From Chlamydiota bacterium (lineage in GTDB: Bacteria > Chlamydiota > Chlamydiia > Chlamydiales > Waddliaceae): DNA of 6,924 nt. The stretch covers positions 1 through 6,924 of the forward strand of contig JAAKFP010000133.1 of the NCBI GenBank assembly GCA_011065005.1, read 5' to 3'. The translations under genes were made by a program, and so were the position numbers. The notes under the pieces were generated by a model. That model had not been told where the DNA came from. It saw only the letters and a list, made by a program, of their open reading frames with translations, and ran no database searches. Shown in pieces: positions 1 to 6,630 of this stretch. Every line of letters starts with the position of its first letter. Position 1 is the first letter of the stretch.

Positions 1-79
1 AGCTCTTCAGTTGCGAGGCGCAAATCTGCAGTCAACTTATTAGTTTCCAAAGATTTGCAACAAAGCAAGTGAAGATGAT
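1..79. repeat. Terminal direct repeat, left copy (79 bp)
   Basis: These 79 bases recur exactly, in the same orientation, at 6846-6924. An exact overlap at the two ends of a sequence is what an assembler leaves when a contig is circular (unique length 6845 bp) or when both ends stop in the same repeat. The copy contains an internal inverted repeat, GCAAATCT (20-27) and AGATTTGC (51-58), and a looser outer pair (TCTTCAGTTGC at 4-14 against GCAAGTGAAGA at 65-75, 10 of 11 pairing). It is therefore the centre of a palindrome. The last codons of the BRO-N relic lie inside it. Confidence 0.95.
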
Positions 80-498
80 AGGACAGCATAAATGTAAAAG
101 TTATTTTTTCTAGCTTCCTTAGTGGCAAGCTCGGGATCTTCGATTTCTTGGACCCTCTCATATCCAACTTTGGCTAGCCATCTTTTGAATGGTTCCGCTT
201 TTGGAGATGGAATCGACTGAATAATGCGAAATATACCTTCAGTGTTAGCGCAGTTCAACTTTTGTACACCTCCAGGAGTCTCAACCGGAAGGGGGGTGAC
301 AATTTGTCCCCATCCTTCTGCGAGCGAAGGATCCCGTTGCCTCATTTTCTTGATATAATCTGTTGCGTTGGTCGTATCTGTTAAAGCCTCAACGACATCT
401 TTCACAACGAACCATCACTCATTATTATGCATAGTTCTTCTGATATTATTTCCTTTGAAGACGATGAGATGCTGATATTTTTGTGCTTCCTTTGCCAT
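40..498 (-). pseudogene. BRO-N domain antirepressor-like gene, broken by a nonsense codon and 3' truncated
   Basis: BRO-N proteins are DNA-binding regulators typical of phages, viruses and mobile elements. Reading from ATG at 496-498, behind a Shine-Dalgarno AGAGGA (complement of 505-510, 6-base spacer), gives a start of MAKEAQKYQHLIVFKGNNIRR and then ...HNNE. An in-frame TGA follows at codon 28 (415-417), and the frame continues WFVVKDVVEALTDTTNA. The family usually has tryptophan pairs here, so TGG to TGA is the likely lesion. Downstream the frame keeps the family hallmarks CANTEGIFRIIQSIPSPKAE and WLAKVGYERVQEIEDPELA. From about position 109 the family similarity stops where the palindrome begins, and an unrelated tail ends at a stop at 40-42. 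Full-length relatives usually run to roughly 250-300 residues, so the second half is missing. Re-initiation at GTG 403-405 could give a 121-residue fragment lacking the first strand of the domain. Other genes here use TGG for tryptophan and TGA as stop, so I see no recoding. Confidence 0.85.
83..122. repeat. Outer arm of large palindrome (right arm)
   Basis: The reverse complement of 83-122 matches 6803-6842 at 35 of 40 positions by hand alignment. If the ends of the window are joined, the two arms face each other across the 79-base core. The core also pairs with itself, giving an imperfect palindrome of roughly 160 bp with a 23-base centre (28-50). This arm lies inside the 3' part of the BRO-N relic, covering the codons from about KEAR onward. 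It could be an inverted duplication of the gene end or half of a small dispersed palindromic element; the sequence alone does not decide. Confidence 0.8.
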
Positions 499-535
499 TA
501 GTTTTCCTCTATTACCTCGGTAGGTGGACATTCAT

Positions 536-563
536 CTTATAAAAATATCTTGATTGTGATCAA
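536..563 (-). promoter_or_regulatory. Sigma70-type promoter for the BRO-N relic
   Basis: On the minus strand a -35 box TTGATC (558-563) is followed after 16 bases by a -10 box TATAAG (536-541, five of six consensus bases). Transcription would start near 530, about 30 bases before the ATG at 498. The -35 box lies within the palindrome at 549-564, so a regulator bound there would block it. Inferred from sequence match only. Confidence 0.5.
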
Positions 564-564
564 G
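549..564. promoter_or_regulatory. Candidate operator: perfect inverted repeat between divergent promoters
   Basis: CTTGAT-TGTG-ATCAAG is a perfect 6+6 inverted repeat with a 4-base spacer. It overlaps the -35 elements of the leftward BRO-N promoter and the rightward helicase promoter, which is the usual position for an operator bound by a dimeric repressor that controls both genes. The regulator is not identifiable. The BRO-N product itself, when intact, is one candidate, because such proteins often sit beside the DNA they bind. Confidence 0.5.
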
Positions 565-578
565 TGTTAACATAATGT
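550..578 (+). promoter_or_regulatory. Candidate promoter for the helicase-SWIM operon
   Basis: A -35-like TTGATT (550-555) precedes the -10 region CATAATGT (571-578). Reading CATAAT as the -10 gives a 15-base spacer; reading TAATGT gives 17. Either places the transcription start at about 583-585. That lies downstream of the GTG at 579, which argues against translation starting there. Confidence 0.45.
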
Positions 579-650
579 GTGAGCTTATTGCTGGTCATAA
601 ATTTCCAATTTCTTTACACTTCTAAATCAAAACAAAAAGCAATAGATATA

Positions 651-3600
651 GTGATTATTTTACACGCAACTTTACTCCAAGGGAAGCTCTATATTTGGGG
701 TGAAACTCGTTTTGAAGAGCATATGAAGCCTCCCAAACCCCGAGGAAGGCTACCCAAGAACCCACCTCCGAAAGTGCACCCTTTTGCTCTCAATGAGGAG
801 CAACTTTTTGCACTATTAACTGATATGGATCTTGATGCTTCTAGGGAACAAGTCACAAAAACTCTAGCGTGGCTTCCCACATACAAAAACCTTCCTATTC
901 CTTCCAATGCTGTTCTTGGGGAACAGCCTTCATCTTTGGAAATTGTCGAGCATCAACCCTGGGCCCTTTATTGCCTAGAGCTGCCGGAAACAGAAGCCAT
1001 CCGATTCCTTCAGGAATGTGCAAATAAAGAGATGCTAAAAGATAGTTTACGGCTAGGGGCGGAAATTTCCTTTTTATTCACTGTCATGAATTTTGTACTG
1101 TCAATGACCTCCCGGCAAAGATTTTTGCCCGGGATCCAAGAAAACGCCGGAGAATACCTCGCCTGCTGGCAGCCTGTTTTCCTAGGAAAGGATCAGGAAC
1201 GGCTATCTATTCTTGCTGGACACCTTCCGGATTTGTGTCGTTCCTTTTCGGTATCGATGAAACAAATTACGATCCCTACAACATCAGCGCGGCAACACCT
1301 TGAGGCGTTCATTACGGCCTTAATGACATCGATCATTCAGCAAGGGCAGGATAGCTTTTCGGACGTCCCTTTTGATAGCATGCATGATCAATGGGCAACT
1401 AAACTGCAAAGTCCCGATCCTACACTTGTCGGAGGTAGAGAAGATTGTGAACGGTTAAAGCTCCAAGTTCAAGAATGGAAACGTCCCCTTCATCTCTCTT
1501 TAACAGCACCCTTTAGGTTTTGCCTCCGCTTGGAGGAACCGAAGGAAACAAACTCCTTGAAAGAGAACATCGACTACGCTGCCTCTCCTTGGACGGTAAA
1601 ATACCTACTTCAAGCCAATGACGATCCCAGCTTGTTGGTCAGCGTTAAGGATGCGTGGAATCCTAAAGGGACAAAAAGAAAAATCCTACACCGCGAGGGT
1701 TTCAACGTCCGGCAGTATATCCTATCCTCTCTTGGGATCGCTTCTGGAATTTCTCAGGAAATAGAAGAGAGCCTTAAACAGGCAATCCCTGAAAGTTATC
1801 CACTAACTAGTTCTGAGGCTTTAACATTTCTGAACGAAAAAGCAGAGGTTTTTGAAGACGCCGGCTTTGGAGTTATCCTGCCATCCTGGTGCACAGGAAA
1901 AATGAAACCGGGAATAAAAGCCCGTGCTTTCCCTAAAAGCACCTCTATGAAAAGCTCTAGCGGAAAATCCCTTTGGGAAATGATCAAAGTGGATTGGGAG
2001 ATAGCCTTGGGAGAGGAGGTGCTTACCCTCGAGGAATTAGAAGCGCTCTCACAACTCAAAGAGGAGCTGGTTTTGGTCCGTGGAGAGTGGCGGCAAATGA
2101 GCCGTGATGACATTCAAAATGCCATTGCTTTTTGGAAGAAAAAAAATGCGAAAGAAATGTCGTTAAATGACATTATGAGGATGTCCCTCGGAGAATGCAA
2201 TGAGATAGATGGCATTGAAGTCGAGGAAGTCAAAGCCTCAGGGTGGGTTGCCGAATTTCTTCAGCAGCTGCAGGGAACGAAAAAGCTGCAGCATCTTACC
2301 CCTCCTAAAAAGTTTCAAGGGGTTTTACGTCCCTATCAAGTTCGAGGATTCTCCTGGTTGCTGTTCCTAAGAAGATGGGGGCTTGGCGCTTGCCTAGCAG
2401 ATGACATGGGCCTCGGGAAAACACCTCAGACGCTAGCTTCCCTACTACACGATTGTGAAAATGCTGAGGAGAAAAAACCTAGCCTTTTGGTCTGTCCAAC
2501 CTCGTTAACCGGTAATTGGAAAAAGGAGGCTGCGAAATTTGCTCCCTCTCTTTCCGTTATGGTTCATCATGGTATCGACAGAAAAAAACAGAACGCATTC
2601 ATTGAATCTGCCAACGAACACGATCTGGTTGTCACAACTTATGGGTTGCTGCACCGAGACCTGGACCTCTTAAAGGAGGTTCAATGGAAGGGTCTTCTTC
2701 TCGATGAGGCCCAGCAAATCAAGAACTCCGAAACAAAACAAGCTAAATCAGCCTCTTCGTTGGTTTCCGATTATCGGGTAGCGCTAACGGGAACGCCGGT
2801 AGAAAATAATGTCGGAGATCTATGGTCCATTTTTAATTTTCTCAACGCAGGGTACCTTGGCAGTCAAGCCGAGTTCAAGCGAACGTTTTTTCGTCCTATA
2901 CAATTAGGTGGCTCGCATGAAACGGCTGAAAGACTAAAAGAAATGACCAACCCTTTCATTTTACGCCGATTGAAATCCGATAAATCGATTATTAAAGACC
3001 TTCCCCAAAAGATGGAGATGAAGGTCTACTGCTCCATCACCAAGGAGCAAGCCTCCCTTTATGAAACGATCGTTGGTGATGCCAGCGGAGAGCTTGAAAA
3101 GATCGGAAAGGGAATTCAAAGAAAGGCCATTATTTTATCTACCCTAATGAAGCTCAAGCAGGTTTGCAACCATCCCGCACAGTTCCTGAAAGATAACACC
3201 CCACTCCTTAACCGGTCTGGGAAGCTAAACCGGCTCAAGGAAATGCTCCAGGAAATTCTTGACGTTGGGGAAAGTTCTTTGATTTTTACTCAATTTTCAC
3301 AAATGGGGAACCTGTTAAAAGAGTATCTCCAGGAGATTACCGGACATGAGGTGCTATTTCTCCATGGCAGTCTTTCCAGAAGTAAACGAGACGGTTTAGT
3401 CGAACGATTTCAAAACCCAAATGGCCCCAAGATTTTTATTCTGTCTTTAAAAGCTGGTGGAACTGGATTAAACCTCACCAAAGCCAATCATGTTTTTCAC
3501 TTCGACCGATGGTGGAATCCCGCTGTTGAGAACCAAGCAACCGATAGGGCTTATCGTATAGGACAAAAAAAAGATGTGCAGGTTCATAAGTTTATCTGCC

Positions 3601-3749
3601 CCGGAACATTAGAAGAAAGAATTGACGAAATGATTGAAAACAAGAAAGCCGTTGCGGAGAAAGTTGTTGGAACAGGCGAAGGCTGGCTCACGGAGTTAAA
3701 CACAAACGATTTGAAAGAACTTTGGACATTGCGGCAGGAGGCATTTTGA
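651..3749 (+). CDS. SNF2-family DEAD/H-box ATPase (bacterial YwqA-like helicase)
   Basis: Superfamily 2 ATPase of the SNF2/Rad54 type, a DNA translocase or remodelling motor rather than a strand-separating helicase; 1032 residues from this start. The C-terminal engine is complete. Motif I is ADDMGLGKT (about residues 583-591), motif II DEAQ (685-688) and motif III LTGTPVENN (713-721). In the second lobe, motif V is SLKAGGTGLNLT (932-943) and motif VI QATDRAYRIGQ (962-972). The middle part (about 387-500) includes AGFGVILPSW and LALGEE-like segments that match the domain called SNF2 helicase protein (DUF3670) in bacterial members. The start is uncertain. GTG 651 gives MIILHATLLQGKLYIWGE, which looks like the N terminus of this family, but no clear Shine-Dalgarno precedes it. 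GTG 579 would precede the predicted transcript start, and ATG 723 would remove the family-like segment. The SWIM gene overlaps its stop by one base, so the two products probably work together. The closest named relative I recall is B. subtilis YwqA. Confidence 0.95.
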   Translation: MIILHATLLQGKLYIWGETRFEEHMKPPKPRGRLPKNPPPKVHPFALNEEQLFALLTDMDLDASREQVTKTLAWLPTYKNLPIPSNAVLGEQPSSLEIVEHQPWALYCLELPETEAIRFLQECANKEMLKDSLRLGAEISFLFTVMNFVLSMTSRQRFLPGIQENAGEYLACWQPVFLGKDQERLSILAGHLPDLCRSFSVSMKQITIPTTSARQHLEAFITALMTSIIQQGQDSFSDVPFDSMHDQWATKLQSPDPTLVGGREDCERLKLQVQEWKRPLHLSLTAPFRFCLRLEEPKETNSLKENIDYAASPWTVKYLLQANDDPSLLVSVKDAWNPKGTKRKILHREGFNVRQYILSSLGIASGISQEIEESLKQAIPESYPLTSSEALTFLNEKAEVFEDAGFGVILPSWCTGKMKPGIKARAFPKSTSMKSSSGKSLWEMIKVDWEIALGEEVLTLEELEALSQLKEELVLVRGEWRQMSRDDIQNAIAFWKKKNAKEMSLNDIMRMSLGECNEIDGIEVEEVKASGWVAEFLQQLQGTKKLQHLTPPKKFQGVLRPYQVRGFSWLLFLRRWGLGACLADDMGLGKTPQTLASLLHDCENAEEKKPSLLVCPTSLTGNWKKEAAKFAPSLSVMVHHGIDRKKQNAFIESANEHDLVVTTYGLLHRDLDLLKEVQWKGLLLDEAQQIKNSETKQAKSASSLVSDYRVALTGTPVENNVGDLWSIFNFLNAGYLGSQAEFKRTFFRPIQLGGSHETAERLKEMTNPFILRRLKSDKSIIKDLPQKMEMKVYCSITKEQASLYETIVGDASGELEKIGKGIQRKAIILSTLMKLKQVCNHPAQFLKDNTPLLNRSGKLNRLKEMLQEILDVGESSLIFTQFSQMGNLLKEYLQEITGHEVLFLHGSLSRSKRDGLVERFQNPNGPKIFILSLKAGGTGLNLTKANHVFHFDRWWNPAVENQATDRAYRIGQKKDVQVHKFICPGTLEERIDEMIENKKAVAEKVVGTGEGWLTELNTNDLKELWTLRQEAF

Positions 3750-3751
3750 TG
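3736..3751 (+). promoter_or_regulatory. Shine-Dalgarno and one-base stop/start overlap coupling the helicase and SWIM genes
   Basis: AGGAGG (3736-3741) lies inside the end of the helicase gene, seven bases before an ATG at 3749-3751. The A of the helicase TGA stop (3747-3749) is also the A of that ATG. This fixes the SWIM start at 3749 rather than at an in-frame codon nine residues upstream (3722), and it implies translational coupling. Confidence 0.9.
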
Positions 3752-4594
3752 TGGCATCATTATAAGAAATCGACCCCAAAAAAAGTTAAAGGGGGTATAA
3801 AAGCCCAATCAAAAAAGGGAGAATTTGCACAAAAATGGTGGGCAAAGCGATGGATTTCAGCACTGGAAACGTTTCATGATACAGCGAGACTGGGAAGGGG
3901 GCGCACCTATGCACGACGGGGGCAGGTTCTTTCTATAGACATCCGCACAGGAAAGGTAGAGGCTAAAGTCCAGGGCTCACGTGCTAGGCCCTATCGAGTG
4001 GTCATTGAAACGGACACCCTATCGGAAATTGGCTGGAGGCAAGTTATTGAACTTCTTTCTACTCGAGTGGTGTACGCTGCGAAGTTGATGTCAGGTGAAA
4101 TGCCGGAAGATATAGAAGAGATCTTTGAACAATCGAACCTTTCTCTCCTTCCTCGTAGCCATGAGGAGCTACATACCGACTGCTCCTGCCCAGATTGGTC
4201 AAATCCTTGCAAACATGTGGCAGCGGTATTCTATTTATTGGGGGAGGAATTCGATCGGGATCCTTTTCTGATCTTCAAACTCCGAGGAATGGATAGAGGA
4301 ACGTTTATCGATCTTCTAGAAAAAGGATCTGAAACATCCTTTAACGTCCCCATCGAAAAAAAGACGGATGCGTCGGAGCCCCTAGGTACCGATTTTCAGA
4401 AATTTTGGCACGGAAAGACCCTGCCCGAGAGTTTTCATGTCGGCGACCCCGTTCCCCCAAATAAATCCGCTTCCTTGCTTCAATCTTTGGGAAAATTTCC
4501 TTTTTGGCGTGGAAAAGAAGACCTAGCAGCTACATTATCGCCTTCTTATGCAAAAGCAGCGTTTCGTGCACAAGAATTCTCCATCGATAATTAA
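3749..4594 (+). CDS. SWIM zinc-finger protein (YwqB-like), partner of the SNF2 ATPase
   Basis: A 281-residue protein with a SWIM zinc finger. The ligands are C145, C147, C154 and H156 in CSCPDWSNPCKH, matching the CxC-x6-CxH pattern, followed by the hydrophobic helix VAAVFYLL. SWIM domains bind DNA or proteins and often accompany SNF2 ATPases. The N terminus is basic and aromatic (WHHYKKSTPKKVKGG, then FAQKWWAKRWISALE), as in bacterial SWIM proteins encoded beside SNF2 genes, where a KxWW-like segment and a following GRxYAR segment (here GRTYARRG) recur. The region after the finger (about 165-281) has an FKLRGM segment and no motif I recognise. No signal peptide or membrane segment is visible. 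It overlaps the helicase gene by one base behind a strong Shine-Dalgarno, so it should be co-transcribed and produced with it. B. subtilis ywqA-ywqB is the arrangement I would compare. The molecular role is inferred from the pairing. Confidence 0.93.
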   Translation: MWHHYKKSTPKKVKGGIKAQSKKGEFAQKWWAKRWISALETFHDTARLGRGRTYARRGQVLSIDIRTGKVEAKVQGSRARPYRVVIETDTLSEIGWRQVIELLSTRVVYAAKLMSGEMPEDIEEIFEQSNLSLLPRSHEELHTDCSCPDWSNPCKHVAAVFYLLGEEFDRDPFLIFKLRGMDRGTFIDLLEKGSETSFNVPIEKKTDASEPLGTDFQKFWHGKTLPESFHVGDPVPPNKSASLLQSLGKFPFWRGKEDLAATLSPSYAKAAFRAQEFSIDN

Positions 4595-4608
4595 AAAATG
4601 GGGGATAG

Positions 4609-4707
4609 GAGGGAAGAAAAAAACGCAGAGAACCAGAGACGCGGAGAAGAAAGAGAATAGATTCTTTTTTTCTCTGTGTCTCTGTTTCTCTGCGTTTAAT
4701 TTCCCTC
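4609..4707. terminator. Long hairpin between convergent genes, probable bidirectional terminator
   Basis: Arms 4621-4647 and 4671-4697 pair at 24 of 27 positions, and two of the three exceptions would be G-U pairs in the plus-strand RNA. The loop region (AGAAAGAGAAT and ATTCTTTTTTT) can extend the stem, and an outer pair GAGGGAA (4609-4615) with TTCCCTC (4701-4707) adds to it. It starts 15 bases after the SWIM stop and ends 44 bases before the stop of the opposite gene, so it can serve both. The arms are built from repeats of the type CAGAGA / TCTCTG, which suggests a dispersed repetitive palindrome used as a terminator. Confidence 0.75.
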
Positions 4708-4751
4708 TTTTGACTCTAACCCGCCTCTAAGATATGGGAGAGAACGGACTA

Positions 4752-6329
4752 TCACCACTTATTTTCCTTCTTTATGGCAGTCCATGCGGCATTGATTTCC
4801 TGGTTAACATCAGTGACAAGTTGGTGGTCAGGATTGTCCTCTCCGCCTGGTAATTTGTCAGGGTGGGTCGTAAGCATCGCATTCTTCCAAGCTTTTAGCA
4901 TGGGGGCTTTGTACGCTGAAGAATCAACCCCCAGGATATGGCAAGGGTCTTTATCCCCTCGATCAATAAGAGTAAGAACTCGAATTACAATTTTTCCAAG
5001 ATCGATGTTTCGGTCTCCTTTGTATTCTGCTGCTCTGTTGGGTACCCCGTGCGTTGGTGCTGCCTTTTTTGCTTGTGTATATTCTGCTCCTGTTGCTTGG
5101 GTATGAGGGATGGGGTCAGGTAGTCCTTCGTTTTTGACGATCTTTTCTAGTAATGATTTTATGTCATTTATGGAGTCATTTCGAGAGGGGTTAGGCCACT
5201 GAACAAATCCTTGAGGTGTTACTTTAAAATTAATATGGTTCACGTCTCCTTTGTAATCAGTTATAGAAAAGGAAAATAAACCTGGATGTCTTCCGCTTTC
5301 CCTCAACATGTAAGCACCAGGCTGCAGGTTTTTTAAATGGTTAGTGGCTTGATAACCGTCCATTACAGTAAATGCACTTTTATCCTCCCTAATACTCTTC
5401 TCATTCTCTTTTATGAGGCTTTTTTCGTCATAGGGTCTTAGTTTCCCCCCTCCTGGTCCCCGGGCAATCCCATCTAGCAAGGAGTCTAAAGTTTGGAAGC
5501 TCTTTCCTTGCTGATTTCCCTTACTATCAAGTCGTACGAACCCAGAGGATGTTGCTCTGAAGTTTACGGGATCGATTTGACTTCCTAACCAAACATAAAA
5601 CGGGTTTTTAGAACCCGCATGGTGACCTGTAATCATGTAGCAATCTGATGCAAGGCCAGAAAGATGTTGCCGTGGGCGTTCATAGGCACCCAAGTTGCTG
5701 TTATATGCAGAATGATTGTTAACGGTAGTTACATAACCATCTATTTTTTCTTGATTTGGATTCCATGGGGATAAGCTTAGATTAGTTTTGCCAGCAATGT
5801 CATCTTCTAATTCATCAAGGTGCGTGTATGTTTTTTGTGGTTCTAAATTGTCGTCCAAAAGGGTGTAGCCTTCTTGTGTTGCTTCAAAAAAGAAGTTTTC
5901 GAAGTAGCCTTGGCGTTCATTTGTCGCAACACACAAACAAAATCGTCCTGGTGTGCTGGGACTCTCCCATACTCTGAAGTTGCCGGCTTTACTAAAACGA
6001 AAACGATGTCCATCACCCCCTCCGCGCATATTTAACTGTTCTCCAAATGCTGGTAAGCGTTTTACCTCTTTCCATGTGTCCGGTATTGCTGCTGATTCCT
6101 TGCCAAATTTTGCAACTTTTTCGAAGCTTGTTTTCTGGTTCTTTGCTTCCTCCGTAGCTTGAAACTGAGAACCTTTAACAGGTATTTTTTTTGCGCCTCG
6201 TTTCATGAAGAGGCCACCCAATTTAATGAACTTTTCCTTGATTCCTTCTTCTTGAGGTACATTTGGGGGTTGATTTTCTGGATCTGGGGTCGCTGAAGGA
6301 CCGCCTACTCCACCTGTTGATCCACTCAT
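4752..6329 (-). CDS. Triple SH2-like repeat protein with C-terminal J domain, candidate host-directed effector
   Basis: A 525-residue protein. Residues 1-30 are rich in Gly, Ser and Pro, with no hydrophobic signal peptide. Three SH2-like units follow at about 105-178, 213-288 and 324-398. Each has a strand resembling FLVRES, then a PGxFxxSV-like strand, then F-x-x-T-x-x-G-[YF] (glycines at 154, 263 and 374) and a closing L-x-x-L helix. Unit 3 is the clearest: YMLRESGRHPGLFSFSITD, with R343 at the phosphotyrosine-binding arginine position and H365 in VNHINF. Unit 1 has W121 there (FRVWES) and unit 2 has T234 (CYMITGH). Residues 461-525 form a J domain: DPCHILGV, helix KAWKNAMLTTHPDK with HPD at 489-491, and a closing helix to the C terminus. 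SH2 domains read phosphotyrosine in eukaryotes and J domains stimulate Hsp70, so an effector acting in a eukaryotic host is the natural inference; secretion is not shown. The start is set by AGGAGG (complement of 6335-6340) five bases before ATG. A TTG start 25 codons further upstream lacks such a site. SH2 assignment was made by eye. Confidence 0.85.
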   Translation of the reverse strand: MSGSTGGVGGPSATPDPENQPPNVPQEEGIKEKFIKLGGLFMKRGAKKIPVKGSQFQATEEAKNQKTSFEKVAKFGKESAAIPDTWKEVKRLPAFGEQLNMRGGGDGHRFRFSKAGNFRVWESPSTPGRFCLCVATNERQGYFENFFFEATQEGYTLLDDNLEPQKTYTHLDELEDDIAGKTNLSLSPWNPNQEKIDGYVTTVNNHSAYNSNLGAYERPRQHLSGLASDCYMITGHHAGSKNPFYVWLGSQIDPVNFRATSSGFVRLDSKGNQQGKSFQTLDSLLDGIARGPGGGKLRPYDEKSLIKENEKSIREDKSAFTVMDGYQATNHLKNLQPGAYMLRESGRHPGLFSFSITDYKGDVNHINFKVTPQGFVQWPNPSRNDSINDIKSLLEKIVKNEGLPDPIPHTQATGAEYTQAKKAAPTHGVPNRAAEYKGDRNIDLGKIVIRVLTLIDRGDKDPCHILGVDSSAYKAPMLKAWKNAMLTTHPDKLPGGEDNPDHQLVTDVNQEINAAWTAIKKENKW

Positions 6330-6334
6330 CTTAT

Positions 6335-6340
6335 CCTCCT
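6335..6340 (-). promoter_or_regulatory. Strong Shine-Dalgarno of the SH2/J gene
   Basis: AGGAGG on the minus strand, preceded by AAA, lies five bases before the ATG at 6327-6329. It decides the start codon and predicts efficient translation. Confidence 0.9.
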
Positions 6341-6469
6341 TTTGTGTTGAGCAATGTCCTCTTAGTTGTTGTATCGTTTGGAGAATCTCTATTCCTAAAA
6401 GCAATAAGGACCTACTGTTAAAAAAAAAGCCATTAATAAACGATATTATATATCCGCCCTTAGTTAACT

Positions 6470-6499
6470 ATTATATTATTTAAACTATTTATTTGTCAA
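6470..6499 (-). promoter_or_regulatory. Consensus sigma70-type promoter of the SH2/J gene
   Basis: On the minus strand the -35 is TTGACA (6494-6499) and the -10 is TATAAT (6470-6475), separated by 18 bases; both hexamers are perfect. Transcription would begin near 6463, leaving an untranslated leader of about 130 bases. A second TATAAT (6445-6450) lies nearer the gene but has no good -35. The surroundings are very AT-rich, which increases the chance of accidental matches, although two perfect hexamers at legal spacing remain notable. Confidence 0.65.
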
Positions 6500-6580
6500 A
6501 TCTATATAATTAAAATTATTGAATATGAGATGGAAGTAAATCTTGCTGTAACTATTCAGGTGGGCTGTCAATAATTTGTC

Positions 6581-6604
6581 TAAATCAGCATAAATCAGCA
6601 TAAA
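6581..6604. repeat. Short tandem repeat, 10-mer TAAATCAGCA
   Basis: Two perfect copies of TAAATCAGCA (6581-6590 and 6591-6600) are followed by a partial copy TAAA. This could be a binding site for a regulator or chance; two copies are too few to call iterons. Confidence 0.6.
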
Positions 6605-6630
6605 ACCAAATTTAAACATGTTTCTGGAGC

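Noticed and set aside
415..417. TGA read as tryptophan (alternative genetic code)
   Set aside because: The helicase and SH2/J genes both use TGA as their stop and TGG for tryptophan, so a single nonsense mutation is simpler.
579..650. N-terminal extension of the helicase from GTG 579
   Set aside because: The predicted -10 element lies at 571-578, so the transcript would start after this codon. There is no Shine-Dalgarno, and the family-like segment begins only at 651.
1796..2113. Minus-strand open frame of 105 codons inside the helicase gene
   Set aside because: It lies wholly antisense to a well-supported coding region and encodes a serine-rich sequence without any motif.
3722..3748. Nine-codon upstream extension of the SWIM gene
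   Set aside because: It contains the AGGAGG that serves the ATG at 3749, and it would overlap the helicase gene more deeply with no ribosome site of its own.
4548..4730. 60-codon open frame overlapping the SWIM stop
   Set aside because: It runs through both arms of the long hairpin, and its composition reflects that repeat (lysine/arginine then phenylalanine/serine).
4774..5106. Plus-strand open frame antisense to the J-domain region
   Set aside because: The opposite strand encodes the J domain with its HPD motif, and this frame has no ribosome site or recognisable product.
6330..6404. 25-codon upstream extension of the SH2/J gene from a TTG
   Set aside because: No ribosome site precedes the TTG, whereas ATG 6327-6329 has a strong AGGAGG at ideal spacing. 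The extension reads through that Shine-Dalgarno.
6581..6604. Tandem 10-mers as plasmid iterons or a CRISPR array
   Set aside because: There are only two full copies, no spacers, and no replication initiator or cas gene.
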